From assembly GCA_014529385.2 (NCBI GenBank), contig CM043945.1, positions 149,347,241 through 149,407,240 on the forward strand: 60,000 nucleotides of DNA, given 5' to 3'. Made by a program: the position numbers and the translations under genes. Source of the DNA: Adiantum capillus-veneris. Taxonomy: Eukaryota; Streptophyta; Polypodiopsida; Polypodiales; Pteridaceae. Below are positions 43,694-53,016 of this stretch, piece by piece (within the stretch, counting starts at the first letter, position 1; each line of letters starts with the position of its first letter). The notes below the pieces were generated by a model, which worked only from the letters and a program-made list of their open reading frames with translations, was not told where the DNA came from and searched no databases.

Positions 43694-44240
43694 GGACATA
43701 TGTCCAAGAAGGGAATGGAAATCTTGTCTCGTTCTGGTTATTTGCCTGGCTTGTCATTTAATGATTTTCAATTCTATGAACATTGTCTGTATGGTAAGCA
43801 AACACAGCAGCCACATAAGCATAGAAGCAGTAGAAGAGATACACAGTTGGCACTTGTTCATAGTGATTTGTGTGGACCTATGCCTAACCTATCTCTAGGG
43901 GGAGCTTCTTACTTTATGACATTTATAGATGATTACTCGAGGAAAGTATGGGTTTACTTTCTCAAGCACAAGGATGAAGCGTTTAGTGTTTTCAAAACGT
44001 TTGTGACACTTGTGGAGAATCAGAGTGGCAAGAAGCTTAAATGCTGCACGTGCAAGACAAAATGTCAGGGCTCAAGAGGAGCAAGGACAGGATAGAGTGG
44101 AACCACAGGTTGTGGCTGAGCCTGAGCCACCTATTTTGCGTAGATCTGGACGTATCACGTGACCTCCTGATAGGTTTGTTCCATCTATGAACTATGTCAT
44201 GTTGACCGATTCCAATGAGCCTTCATGTTAAAAGGAAGCA
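43694..44240 (+). pseudogene. Copia-B2 integrase with internal deletion
   Basis: Integrase begins as in copia-B1 (CEHCLYGKQ changed to YEHCLYGKQ; LVHSDLCGPM retained), then at 44046 jumps to sequence that lies 554 bp further on in copia-B1. The second Asp and Glu of the active site are missing. TAA at 44229-44231 follows. Confidence 0.93.
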
Positions 44241-45770
44241 GTGCAAATGAAGGACTCCGGGAATTGGCAATTGGCCATGCAGTCAGAGATGACAGCTCTA
44301 CATAAAAACCAGACATGGAAGGTAGTTAAATTACCACAGGGCAAAAAGGCTCTACCTTGTAAATGGGTTTACAGGTATAAGATCACCGCTCATGATAGTC
44401 ATCCAAAGTACAAAGCAAGGCTTGTTGCCAAGGGCTTTAAGCAATAACAAGGCATTGACTTTGATGAAGTCTTCTCTCCGGTGGTCAAGATGACTACATT
44501 GAGATGCTTTCATGCATTGGTTGCCATATTAGATTTGGTGTTGCACCAAATGGATGTCAAGACAGCGTTCTTGCATGGTGATCTAGATGTGGAAATTTAC
44601 ATGCAACAGCCAGAAGGGTTTGTTGAGAAAGGCAAGGAAGATTTGGTATGCCAGTTGGTAAAGAGTCTTTATGGCTTAAAACAATCACCGAGGGCATGGT
44701 ACCATAATTTCCACAAGTTTATGCTTTCTCAAGGTTACAAACATAGTGAGTTCGATCACTGTCTATATATAAAGAAGGCTAAGGATGGCAGTTGGCTGAT
44801 CCTTATTTTGTATGTGGATGACATGTTGATTGCTGGCAAGCACTTGGAAGAAATTTCAGCTTTGAAGTCAAAGATGGCAAAATCGTTTGACATGAAAGAC
44901 ATGGGTGAGGCAAGTCGTATACTTGGTATGCGCATTGAGAGAGACAGATCAAAGAAGTTGATTTGGTTATCTCAAACAGAGTATATTGACAAGGTTTTGC
45001 AACGTTTCAATATGGAGAAGGGAAAGGCATTGAGTGTTCCATTGCCACCATATGTGAAACTTAGCAAACAAGATTGTCCTGTGTCTGAGGAAGAACAGGC
45101 TGAAATGGATAAGATTCCATATGCGTCTGCAGTGGGTAGTTTGATGTATGCAAGGATTGCTACTCGCCCAAACATTGCATTTGCAGTGGGAGTAGTAAGT
45201 CGATACATGTCAAACCCAGGCAAGAAACATTGGGAGGCAGTGAAAGGAATATTGAGATACCTGAAAGCTACAAAGAGTATGCGTATATGCTATGGGAGTC
45301 AGGAGCTAAGTGTAAAGGGTTTTACAGACTCGGATTATGCAGGTGACTTAGACAACCGAAGGTCTACGTCAAGGTATGTCTTTACATTGGCTGGTGGAGT
45401 AGTATCATGGCGTTCTAGATTACAAGATTGTGTTACTCAGTCTACTATAGAGGCTGAATATGTTGCAGCATCAGAGGCATGCAAAGAATCAATTTGTCTT
45501 AATCGACTCGTAACAAATTTGGGAATCAAAGAAGAGATGCCTATGTTATATTGTGATAGTCAAAGTGCTATACAATTGGCTCGCAATCCAGTTTATCACT
45601 CAAAGACAAAGCATGTGGATGTGAAGTATCATTTTATCAGAGAAATGCTCGAGGTTAAGCAACTTCAGCTTGTCAAAGTTCACACCACAGAAAATCCTGT
45701 TGATCTACTTACAAAAGGACTTCCCTCAGAGAGCTTTGCGCATTTTCGCAAGCAGTTAGGTGTAGGGTAG
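44241..45770 (+). pseudogene. Copia-B2 reverse transcriptase and RNase H
   Basis: NWQLAMQSEMTALHKN, then TAA at 44445-44447 in GFKQ-QGID (CAA in copia-B1), then an uninterrupted frame with DVKTAFLHGDL, LYVDDMLIAG, SDYAGD, EAEYVAAS and DSQSAIQLA to the TAG at 45768. From 44481 the RT/RNase H frame is intact for 429 codons. Confidence 0.95.
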
Positions 45771-45859
45771 TACATCACTTCTCTACATCTCTTGTATATT
45801 AGCTTGTATAGTAGCTTCTCTCACACTTAAAGTACCACATTGGACTTTAAGTCGGAGGT

Positions 45860-46049
45860 TGTTGGGGTATAAAGCCCAATGTGGTCGCCCAGGTAAGTGG
45901 GCGGGCCGCTAGGTATGTACACATATTCTTTTGTTAAAACCTTATAAGAACTCACTATGCTCTACACATTACAGTAGAGCGAGTTCACCATATCGTCATG
46001 CTCTTCTTCTCGCACTCTCTCGCGTCGCACTTCCGCTCGTACTCCTTCA
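45860..46049 (+). repeat. Copia-B2 3' LTR
   Basis: 190 bp after PPT-like AAGTCGGAGGT; followed by ATTTA. Confidence 0.95.
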
Positions 46050-46054
46050 ATTTA

Positions 46055-46689
46055 TGTATGCAACATGAGGCCGGATATTCAGTTCAGGTCAGCAGATTTA
46101 TGCATAGCCCAGGGTCTAAGCATTGGCAGGCTGTCAAGAGGATTTTCCGCTACCTTAGTGGCACTTTACATCTTGGCTTGTTTTATCCCAAGGGGGGATT
46201 ATTGCCCCGCCAGACTTACATGCTTTTTCGGACTCAGATTCGGCTGGTTGTTTTGACACAAGAGTGTCCACAAGTGGTTTTTGTTTCATGCTTAGCAGTT
46301 CATGTATATCATGGTTGAGCAAGAAGCAACCTACTGTTGCCACTTCGAGTTGTGAGGCTGAGTACAGGGCAGTCTTCACAGCTACGTTTGAATGTGTATG
46401 GCTCGGACACCTTATGGCTGATTTGGGTGTTGGACAGGACACTGCCAACACTATCTACACTGACAGTCAGAGCGCATTGGCAGTTGCGAGGAACCCAGTT
46501 TTCCATGCTCGCACAAAGCACATTGAGGTGCATTACCACTATGTCAGGGAGAGGCTCTCAGCAGGAGAGATCAGCTTGGCTTATGTGCCAACACATGACA
46601 ACCTTGCAAATCTTTTCACGAAGGCTTTGTCTTGTGAGAAGCTTGAAGCTTTCCGCAAAGCTTTGGGCTTACTCCCCTTTGTGGACTGA
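46055..46689 (+). pseudogene. Copia-A RNase H, 3' of copia-B2
   Basis: Resumes pol with CNMRPDIQF and HWQAVKRIFRYLSGTLHLG, frameshift, then STSGFCFMLSSSCISWLSKK, SSCEAEYRAVF, IYTDSQSALAVARNP and HIEVHYHYVRERL, typical copia RNase H, ending at TGA 46687-46689. Confidence 0.92.
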
Positions 46690-46764
46690 TCATGTCCTTA
46701 GGGCATGGCACTTCCCTTTACTCATGTGCCAGCTTTCGTTCACCGCATCACTCCAGGGGAGATT

Positions 46765-46991
46765 TGTTACCATATACATGTGGTAGTGATGTGTGTGAAC
46801 ACACTAGGACCACCGGGGCATTTTTTCCCTCTTTAGGAGGTTTTTTCCCCCGAGCATTGTATATACGCCCATCACTCTAGGGATATCGATCTTTCCATTG
46901 CACACTAAGTTATACACTCTCTATTGTGTGCCTTGAGCTTCCTTCGTCTTCTCCAAGCTGTGTGTGTTTCTCTGCAACCCTAATTCCAACA
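46765..46991 (+). repeat. Copia-A 3' LTR
   Basis: 227 bp preceded by PPT CCAGGGGAGAT; ends CCAACA and is followed by TTACT. Confidence 0.95.
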
Positions 46992-47175
46992 TTACTATTT
47001 TCTGAGGTCACTACCGAGCGAATATGGGAAGGCAAACTCTTTCCTATGCACCTATTCGCTTGGTACTGACCTCTGAAAATATAAGTGATGTCTTCTATTA
47101 CTTTTTTCTGAGGTCACTACCGAGCGAATATGGGAAGGCAAACTCTTTCCTATGTAATGTATTCGCTTGGTACTG
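46992..47175. repeat. Hairpin repeat array 3, right half
   Basis: Continuation of the 106-bp units: GAGGTCACTACCGAGCGAATA near 47004 and 47110, each followed by ATTCGCTTGGTACTGACC. Before copia-A it was continuous with 34350-34792. Confidence 0.85.
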
Positions 47176-48304
47176 ACCTTTTCTGAAATCTGAAGTCCCT
47201 TGTGCTGACAAATGAATTGTCTTTTGGTGTTATGCTACTTGTAGAGATGCCTCGTGTAAAGGCCACGGATAGGAAGGCAACAGGTGAATCTTTGAATGCT
47301 CAAGCAAGAAGACGCCAATATGAGGCGCACAGAGGTGTACTGCAAGAGCTGCACAGGATAGAATGACACGTTCAACCTTCTATTCCACGTCTCCCTTTCC
47401 AGCGAGTAGTGTGGGAGATTTGCGAGCAGTGGAGAGTCGGCATGCGATGGGCCAGCAATGCACTACTCTGCCTTCAAGAAATTGCTGAAGACTACCTCGT
47501 GGAATTCTTCAGCAATGGATATATCTTGGTTGCCCATGCACACCATGTCACTATCATGCCACGGGATTTTGATACTATTCGTAGGGTGCATTTCCGCTAC
47601 GATGGGTTGCTTTAGCCATTGCCTATCTGGGATAGTAGAACCATGGATATTCTCAACATCCCCCCTCTCCATCCTCGTGCACAACAGACAAAGCCGTCTA
47701 GGGCTGAAACAAACAGCAGAAGGACCCGATCATGGGTCGAGAGAAACGACACAGATGGGCAGGCTGAGATAGCCACAGAGGGGCATGAACAAGCCAGAGT
47801 GGACCCCGAGGCAGTCATGGAAGAAACAGAGACAGTTATCGAGGAGCCAGCTAGACACCAAAATGAGCAAGTCATGGAGGATCCGCAGCCAGTACGGGAT
47901 GATGAGGGGCAAGAGCAGGTCAGGGTGGAGCCTGAGGCATCTATGGAGCAACCAATATTGAAGGAAAATGATCTGGAGCCTGAGGATCTTGAGGCTATTA
48001 GGAAGGCTGTTAGGGAGGGGCCTGAGGCAGCCAGGGAGCCAACTCAAGAAAGGCAAGGGCAAGGCTCTGCATCACAAGGGCCATCCAACCTATCGGATGA
48101 GTCAATTATTTTAGAGCAAATCAACAAAGAGAATGAAGAGGAGTTGAGAGTTCTGTTGAGCTCAGCGCCTCTGCATGCGCAAATACAGCTGCCTGGAAGG
48201 TCAGAGGAGGCCTGCATTTTCAACCTCGATCATCTAGACTTCCTGTGCATGCATAGTTTCACCAACTCCAACGCCACGAATGAGGTCGTCAACGTTGATT
48301 TGTG

Positions 48305-48754
48305 GTAATTCTCATGCTTTTTAAAAGTCACGTTTGGTTCATTAAATGGGTCTCTACCGAGACATGGGTCAATACCTAGCGAGACAGTGGCTTATGGAAT
48401 TGGATAGTGGTACTACTCGCTCAGTATTGACCCATGTCTTTGCGGCAGTCGTCGAGTTTTTCTTTATAATGGCTCACTACCTTAAAGACATGGGTCAATA
48501 CCAAGCGAGTCAGTGGCTTATGGAATTGGAATCCGCCACTGACTCGCTCGGTATTGACGCATGTCTTTGCGGCAGTCGGTCAAGTTTTTATTTATAATGG
48601 CTCACTACCGGTAAGACATGGGTCAATACCAAGCGAGTCAATGGCGGATGGAATTCGATAGCTGCCCCACTCGCTCGGTATTGACTCACGGGTTTGTGGC
48701 AGTGAAGCCCGCTGAAATACCTCAAGTCTAATCTCTGCCATTTGTTCATGTTAG
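48305..48754 (+). other. Intron 1 of the H3-Ulp1 gene, carrying hairpin array 4
   Basis: TTGTG|GTAATT donor and CATGTTAG|CC acceptor, 450 nt. It holds GACATGGGTCAATACC.AGCGAG...CTCGCT.GTATTGACCCATGTC hairpins starting near 48361, 48488 and 48617. Splicing joins VNVDL to HAVSLLPPEVQ in frame. Confidence 0.6.
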
Positions 48755-49347
48755 CCACGCTGTCTCGCTTCTGCCCCCCGAGGTTCAAGACAAAGTATAC
48801 GTAATAGAATTGTTGATATTGCCTTATCTGCAAAATAACTCAGTTTTCTTTTTGAGTATGATGAACTGGTTTAGCAGAGTCAACTTTGATCTAGTGCGCT
48901 TTCTGGTCACTGCGTACAATCAATCGTGAGTAGTTTCTTGCCTTGTAAAAAACATGTTGCATTTAGAATCTCTCCTCATCTTTGATGGTGTCTTTGTAGT
49001 GATCATTGGAGTCTGATGTTATTTGACATGGAAGCTAAGATTGTTTACTACGCAAACTCTGGGCAAAGCAGGGCGTTTCACCGTCATGTAAAAACGTAAG
49101 GCCCATTTAGGTACATTTGGAAAGCTGTGTCTCTTTGTAATGTGTTGCTGACTCAAGTGGTTATGTATGTAGTGCCGCAAAAAAACTTATATGCTGTGTA
49201 GAGCATCTTTTGTTAGAACATGATCTAGGAAATATAGTCTGGCACGAACGGATAATCGTGCCCATGCAGACTGATGACTATAGCTGTGGCTGGCGAACTT
49301 GTTTGAATGCCCTTTTGCTCCTCAGTCAAATTATGGATGTACCAAAC

Positions 49348-49422
49348 GTAAGAAATCTGTTGTTTTATTGTTTGCTGCAACGTATGTATGAAGCAACAAA
49401 TGTCTGTATCACGCTTCTACAG
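49348..49422 (+). other. In-frame 75-nt intron of the H3-Ulp1 gene
   Basis: AAC|GTAAGAAATC...GCTTCTACAG|GAA; divisible by three and stop-free, so an unspliced reading also stays open. The other small introns are 48926-48999 (74 nt) and 49096-49172 (77 nt), both GT-AG and needed for the frame. Confidence 0.75.
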
Positions 49423-49857
49423 GAACTTCAATTACATAACTACACCCCCAACGATGTGCGACATTTTTCTGTAATAGCCATCCAACATATTATAATCTCA
49501 GTAAACAGATGCACAAGAGAGGAAGCAGCGAGAGCTGAGGAGTTCGAAGAGGCTCGCATTAACGAAATGACGCAATGCCACAATCAGACTCAAGAAGAAG
49601 TTCAAAACATGCAAGAAGCAATAAATCAATATTATGCGGACGCCGCAGAAGTAGAGGAATGGGCTACACGTCGACGGCAAGAGCAAGAACAGTGGGAAGC
49701 TTCACAGGTGCAAGAAGCATGGGAAGCCATGGAAGAGGCCAATGATTTTGAGCGACGCGAAAGGATGCCCGAGACCAGCGTCCCCAGAGGCAGAGGTAGC
49801 AGCAACCGGAGCAGAGGGCAAGGGACCAGTGGCACAAACCGGGGGAGAGGACAGTAG

Positions 49858-50172
49858 CAGGGAAAGGGAGCAATTTACTTGTATAAATATTGACAGAAAC
49901 AGCACAATATGTAAAGTTTTGAAACATTGAAAATGTACATTTTTGAAACATTGTTTGACTGCCAAAAAATGTCTCTGCATTAGTCATTTTGAAGAGTACA
50001 TCATGGTTTGCATGGCATCAAAGCTCTTTGCGTGCACAAGGTATGTGACCTAGCTTCCGGTGGAAGCAATTAAGTGAAGTGTATTTGTTATAGTAACTCC
50101 TTGCACAATGTTGTTTTCTCCTTGCGCCTTGGAATCTAAAAAGAAGAAAAAGTTAGATTCTATCTTAATGTA
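49858..50172. other. Spacer between convergent genes
   Basis: AT-rich, presumed 3' untranslated regions of the H3-Ulp1 gene (+) and the unknown gene (-). Nothing else seen. Confidence 0.5.
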
Positions 50173-51375
50173 TTAAAGACAACCAAAATTAATCGATTTA
50201 GTAAGCACCTTTCTATTGTTGAGACTGAATGCATACAATTTCGGCAAAAGTGGAAGTTCTTCACATGTAAGATCTATCCTGAGTTGTGCAAAAGTTGTGC
50301 TTGACATTGTCTCCATCACAGTAAGTAGGCTATCTCCAAAGTAGAGCTCCATTGATAAAGGTTTTTTCTTGAGGCTGTTCTCTATATCTTGGTCGAGTGG
50401 AATAAGCTGCCCACTTAAAAGATGATATCTAATATAGTAAAACGATACTAAGAAATTTTGAGAGCTTATAATGAACTTGCAAATTATGGACTTCTTTTGC
50501 AAAATACAGATTTTGTTCTGTGATTGTTTCCTATCCCAATTATCATCTAAAAAGTCCAAACAGCTCTCAGACTTACAAATGAACATTGTTGCGGTAGTTC
50601 TTATTTGCTCATCGAAGAAAAAATCTATAAACACTTCAAGAGACATAAATAGTGCGAGCCGAACTATTTTTGTGGCAATTGAATACTTGAGGGACTTTTG
50701 TATATCCTGAAACAACTTATCCCTAAAGCTTTCACTAGTTTGCGAAGCAGGCAAGGACCAATCCTTGCTGTCAAAGGATGGAAGTGACAAAGGAGCTACA
50801 CGACCCCAACCAATGGAAGTTCTCGGTTCCACATATGACATATCATAAAAGAAAATTCCATTATCTACAAGTTCCTTGTGTTGGCTTCCTCAGTACATTT
50901 GCTCACCAATAAACGCATGGAAAGCATCAAAAATCCCAACTATGCTCTCAACTGGTTGCCAATCTGTCCTATTCGATGGGATAAATATATGAAACATACC
51001 AAAGATGATATCCACCACTTAATATTCGAATATAATCATGCACTAAGCGAGATGCTGAAATAACTTACAGTTGGGTCGATGCCTTGGAAAACTTGGAGGA
51101 GATGTTTGCAACCTTAAGTCTGCATGCTGGAAAACATGTTGTATGAGGACCTCTTTCACCCGCTTGCTTTGTGCACACACTTTAAACTCTTTAACTTGAC
51201 CCTTGAAAGCCTCCACGAAATCATTGCGTTGCCTCCTCTTCCTCCTCCTAGTTTGCAGTAGAACCCAACTTCCGATAGTTATTCGAGATGGTATCCATGC
51301 TTGATCGTCTGTAGTATAACTGTTAAAAATGCTAACAGAGTCAATGGTAGTGCTATGCCTTCGAGAAGTAGACAT
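50173..51375 (-). pseudogene. Unknown minus-strand gene of the H3 transposon
   Basis: Exon 1, 51375-51069: MSTSRRHSTTIDSVSIFNSY, a basic stretch QTRRRKRRQRNDFVEAFKGQ (nuclear-localisation-like), VKEVLIQHVFQHADLRLQTS, ending at a consensus donor ACT|GTAAGT. Downstream, one open frame from about 51010 encodes GMFHIFIPSNRTDWQPVESI, FDAFHAFIGEQMY, TGA at 50892-50890 (probably CGA), then DNGIFFYDMSYVEPRTS, GWGRVAPLSLPSF, ATKIVRLALFMSLEVFID and a C-terminal part with TCEELPLLPKLYAFSL. The intron between is unresolved (a 51-nt intron to 51018 fits the phase). No family recognised. It lies just inside the right TIR, transcribed inward. Confidence 0.5.
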
Positions 51376-51707
51376 GGTGTGCAGTAGAATGAATACACAG
51401 AAAGGTTAGCGCAAATATGAAAAAGGAAAGAAGTTTTGAGAGGGAAGTAGAGCTACTCAAAGTCATATTTGGGCGGGAACAAAGATACTAGATAGAGTCT
51501 TCAATTGAAGTTCTGAAATTCCTCGGTACAGAGTTAGTACGACTTACGGCATTTATGCCTTGAAAGCATGAAATTGTCCAATTTGATGAACCAAAATAAT
51601 ATTTCCTCCCTTTTTTTAAAAGAGCTTGACTCCAAAAATGTCGATTTTCAACGTAACGTTAGCCTCTTCCTCATTGGTCAAGTGCCACTCTCTCTCTAGA
51701 ACTGAAA
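51376..51707. other. Right subterminal region of the H3 transposon
   Basis: No gene. Contains AAGTGCCACTCTCTCTC near 51690, echoing the left subterminal region, and possibly the promoter of the minus-strand gene. Confidence 0.5.
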
Positions 51708-51738
51708 GGCCCAAAAGTGAGTCCAGCTTTCTCCTAAT
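51708..51738 (-). repeat. Right terminal inverted repeat of the H3 transposon
   Basis: Minus strand starts ATTAGGAGAAAGCTGGAC and ends TTTTGGGCC; 29/31 identical to the left TIR. The flanking gypsy RT stops exactly here (DHFP). Confidence 0.9.
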
Positions 51739-52428
51739 GGGGAAAGTGATCTTGCTTCGTTGCCTCATTCAATGGCCTATAGTCAACACAAACTCTCCAC
51801 TTTCCATTCTTTTTAGGAGCGACCACCACTGGAGAGACCCACTCTAAATTCTCCACTGGGTAGATAAACCTTGCAACTAGAAGCTTCCTTACCTCCTTGA
51901 GTAGAGTCTGCTCCTTTGATGAATCCTAGCCTTTGTAGCTTTTGAGCCTTAGGTATGGCCTCAGGCTTTAACTTGATCTTGTGTTGAACAGCATCTACTC
52001 CATGCACATCTATGTAGTCTTTAGCAAAATGCCTATGAAAATTCCTTAGCACACCTTTGAACTCCTCTCTTTCTTCCTTTATAAGTGTTTTTGACAACAT
52101 ACCTTCTAGCATCCCTTCATCTTGCACACCTTGGTTCCCTTGAGGACCTACTTCTTTCAAGCATGGGCAAGAGGTCTCTTGGTTGCTTGCCTTAAACCTT
52201 ATCCCCATGACTTTGATGGAAGACCCCTCTTCAATAATGTTACCGCTACTTTCTTTCTTCTGAATAGCTATCGATCCAATCTTCCTTCTTCTCACTCTGA
52301 GATGATTCTTCATGGAGCTTCTCCTGATGTTGCTCCTTTATGTCAAAGACAACCTTCTTATGACTGTCATTCCTACAAATCAACTTTCCACTTCCCAATC
52401 CTGCAAAGGTCACATTTTCATCAACCAT
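51739..52428 (-). pseudogene. Gypsy-2 protease-RT linker and RT 5' part
   Basis: Minus strand. 52313-51813 with a later frame to 51739: VDAVQHKIKLKPEAIPKAQK, FIYPVENLEWVSPVVVAPKK, NGKWRVCVDYRPLNEATKQD then HFP at the transposon border. These are the first RT blocks of a gypsy pol. A frameshift near 51900 separates pieces. Confidence 0.85.
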
Positions 52429-53016
52429 GGTCTTCCAAGGATAAATGGGTAACCATTTTCTTTTGTAGACATAACATAGAAATTAACATCTCTCTTAATG
52501 ACAAAGGCCTCCCCAAAAACATGTTTACAAATTCCTAAGCACCTAGCTTTGCAATTGTTTGTCATCTTTAATTTGATTTCAAGTATCTCATGGATGTGCA
52601 TGCCTAATTTGGATGAGGCCTTCCATCATGATAGAAATTTGTGCACCCACATCCACTAGAACCTTTTTTTAAATGCCTAAGCACCTAGATTTTCTATTGT
52701 TTGCAATCTTGACTTTGATTTCAGGCGTCTCATGGATGTTCATGCCTAATCTTTGCATGAGGCCTTCTGTCATGATGCAAATTTGTGCACCCCCATCCAC
52801 TAGACCTTTTTTAATGAATTTTCCTTTGATATAACAATCTAGAATAGGTGTAATATCCTCATTCATCTCATCTTGTGCAATTTTCACAACAGGCACATTC
52901 TCTTTTACCTTTGTCCTAGTGCTAACCGCCTTTGTTAACTCCCTCTGAACTTGTGGACACAATGCAATAAATTGAGGCCATGAGATATTAGGACCCTTAC
53001 CTCTCATGTCTTTCAA
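52429..53016 (-). pseudogene. Gypsy-2 aspartic protease with 142-bp tandem duplication
   Basis: Minus strand. PILDCYIKGKFIKKGLVDGG and AQICIMTEGLMQRLGMNIHE carry the active-site motif as DGGA. VKIANNRKSRCLGI and INFYVMSTKENGYPFILGRPWLMK-like sequence follow. The segment 52537-52678 is repeated at 52679-52820 (offset 142 bp), so the protease core is partly duplicated and the frame broken. Confidence 0.8.

Larger units (their letters stand above)
41099..46049 (+). mobile_element. Ty1/copia element copia-B2 nested in copia-A
   Basis: 4,951 bp, same family as copia-B1, with 190-bp LTRs and perfect 5-bp duplication ATTTA (41094-41098 and 46050-46054). A 554-bp internal deletion in integrase accounts for most of the size difference from copia-B1. 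Several nonsense codons. Younger than copia-A, which it splits. Confidence 0.97.
34798..46991 (+). mobile_element. Ty1/copia element copia-A, containing nested copia-B2
   Basis: 12.2 kb with 226/227-bp LTRs (TGTTACCA...CCAACA), PBS, gag-pol remnants, PPT and perfect TTACT duplication. Without copia-B2 it is about 7.2 kb, of which an odd 2-kb stretch in the leader may be a further insertion. Pol has several frameshifts, so it is inactive. Confidence 0.95.
47247..49857 (+). pseudogene. Histone H3-fold / Ulp1-type protease fusion gene of the H3 transposon (five exons, two premature stops)
   Basis: Exons 47247-48304, 48755-48925, 49000-49095, 49173-49347 and 49423-49857 splice in frame to 645 codons. 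Residues 1-20: H3-like tail (RVKATDRKATG). Residues 42-120: H3 fold (RLPFQRVVWEICEQW, ALLCLQEIAEDYLVEFF, HHVTIMPRDFDTIRRV). Residues 130-330: acidic Glu/Pro/Gln linker. NEVVNVDL starts the protease, then HWSLMLFDMEAKIVYYANS (His 412, Asn 429 where Asp is usual) and MQTDDYSCGW (Gln 474, Cys 480), the Ulp1/SENP (C48) order. Then a charged coiled coil and a GR-rich tail. TGA at codon 40 (47364, probably CGA) and TAG at codon 123 (47613, probably CAG) disable this copy. The ATG choice rests on the tail match. Fusion is inferred from phase-compatible splicing; two separate genes remain possible. Confidence 0.75.
26724..51738. mobile_element. TIR DNA transposon carrying a histone H3-Ulp1 gene (25 kb including nested copia-A)
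   Basis: The borders are defined by 31-bp terminal inverted repeats and by interruption of the gypsy-2 RT gene. Without copia-A and its duplication the element is about 12.8 kb. Gene order: transposase-like (+), unknown multi-exon gene (-), 98/99-bp repeats, 122-bp repeats, small two-exon gene (-), hairpin arrays, H3-Ulp1 (+), unknown gene (-). All genes carry introns or splice-like signals and show decay. I do not recognise a named superfamily: TIR start ATTAGG with a short TSD does not match hAT, MULE or Transib rules. The single-element interpretation rests on TIR pairing and frame restoration; the genes' common origin follows from lying inside it. Confidence 0.8.

Noticed and set aside
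47247-47615. Ordinary host histone H3 or centromeric H3 (CENH3) gene
   Set aside because: Very diverged core, long acidic C-terminal extension, downstream protease exons in phase and location between transposon TIRs argue against a host H3 or CENH3.
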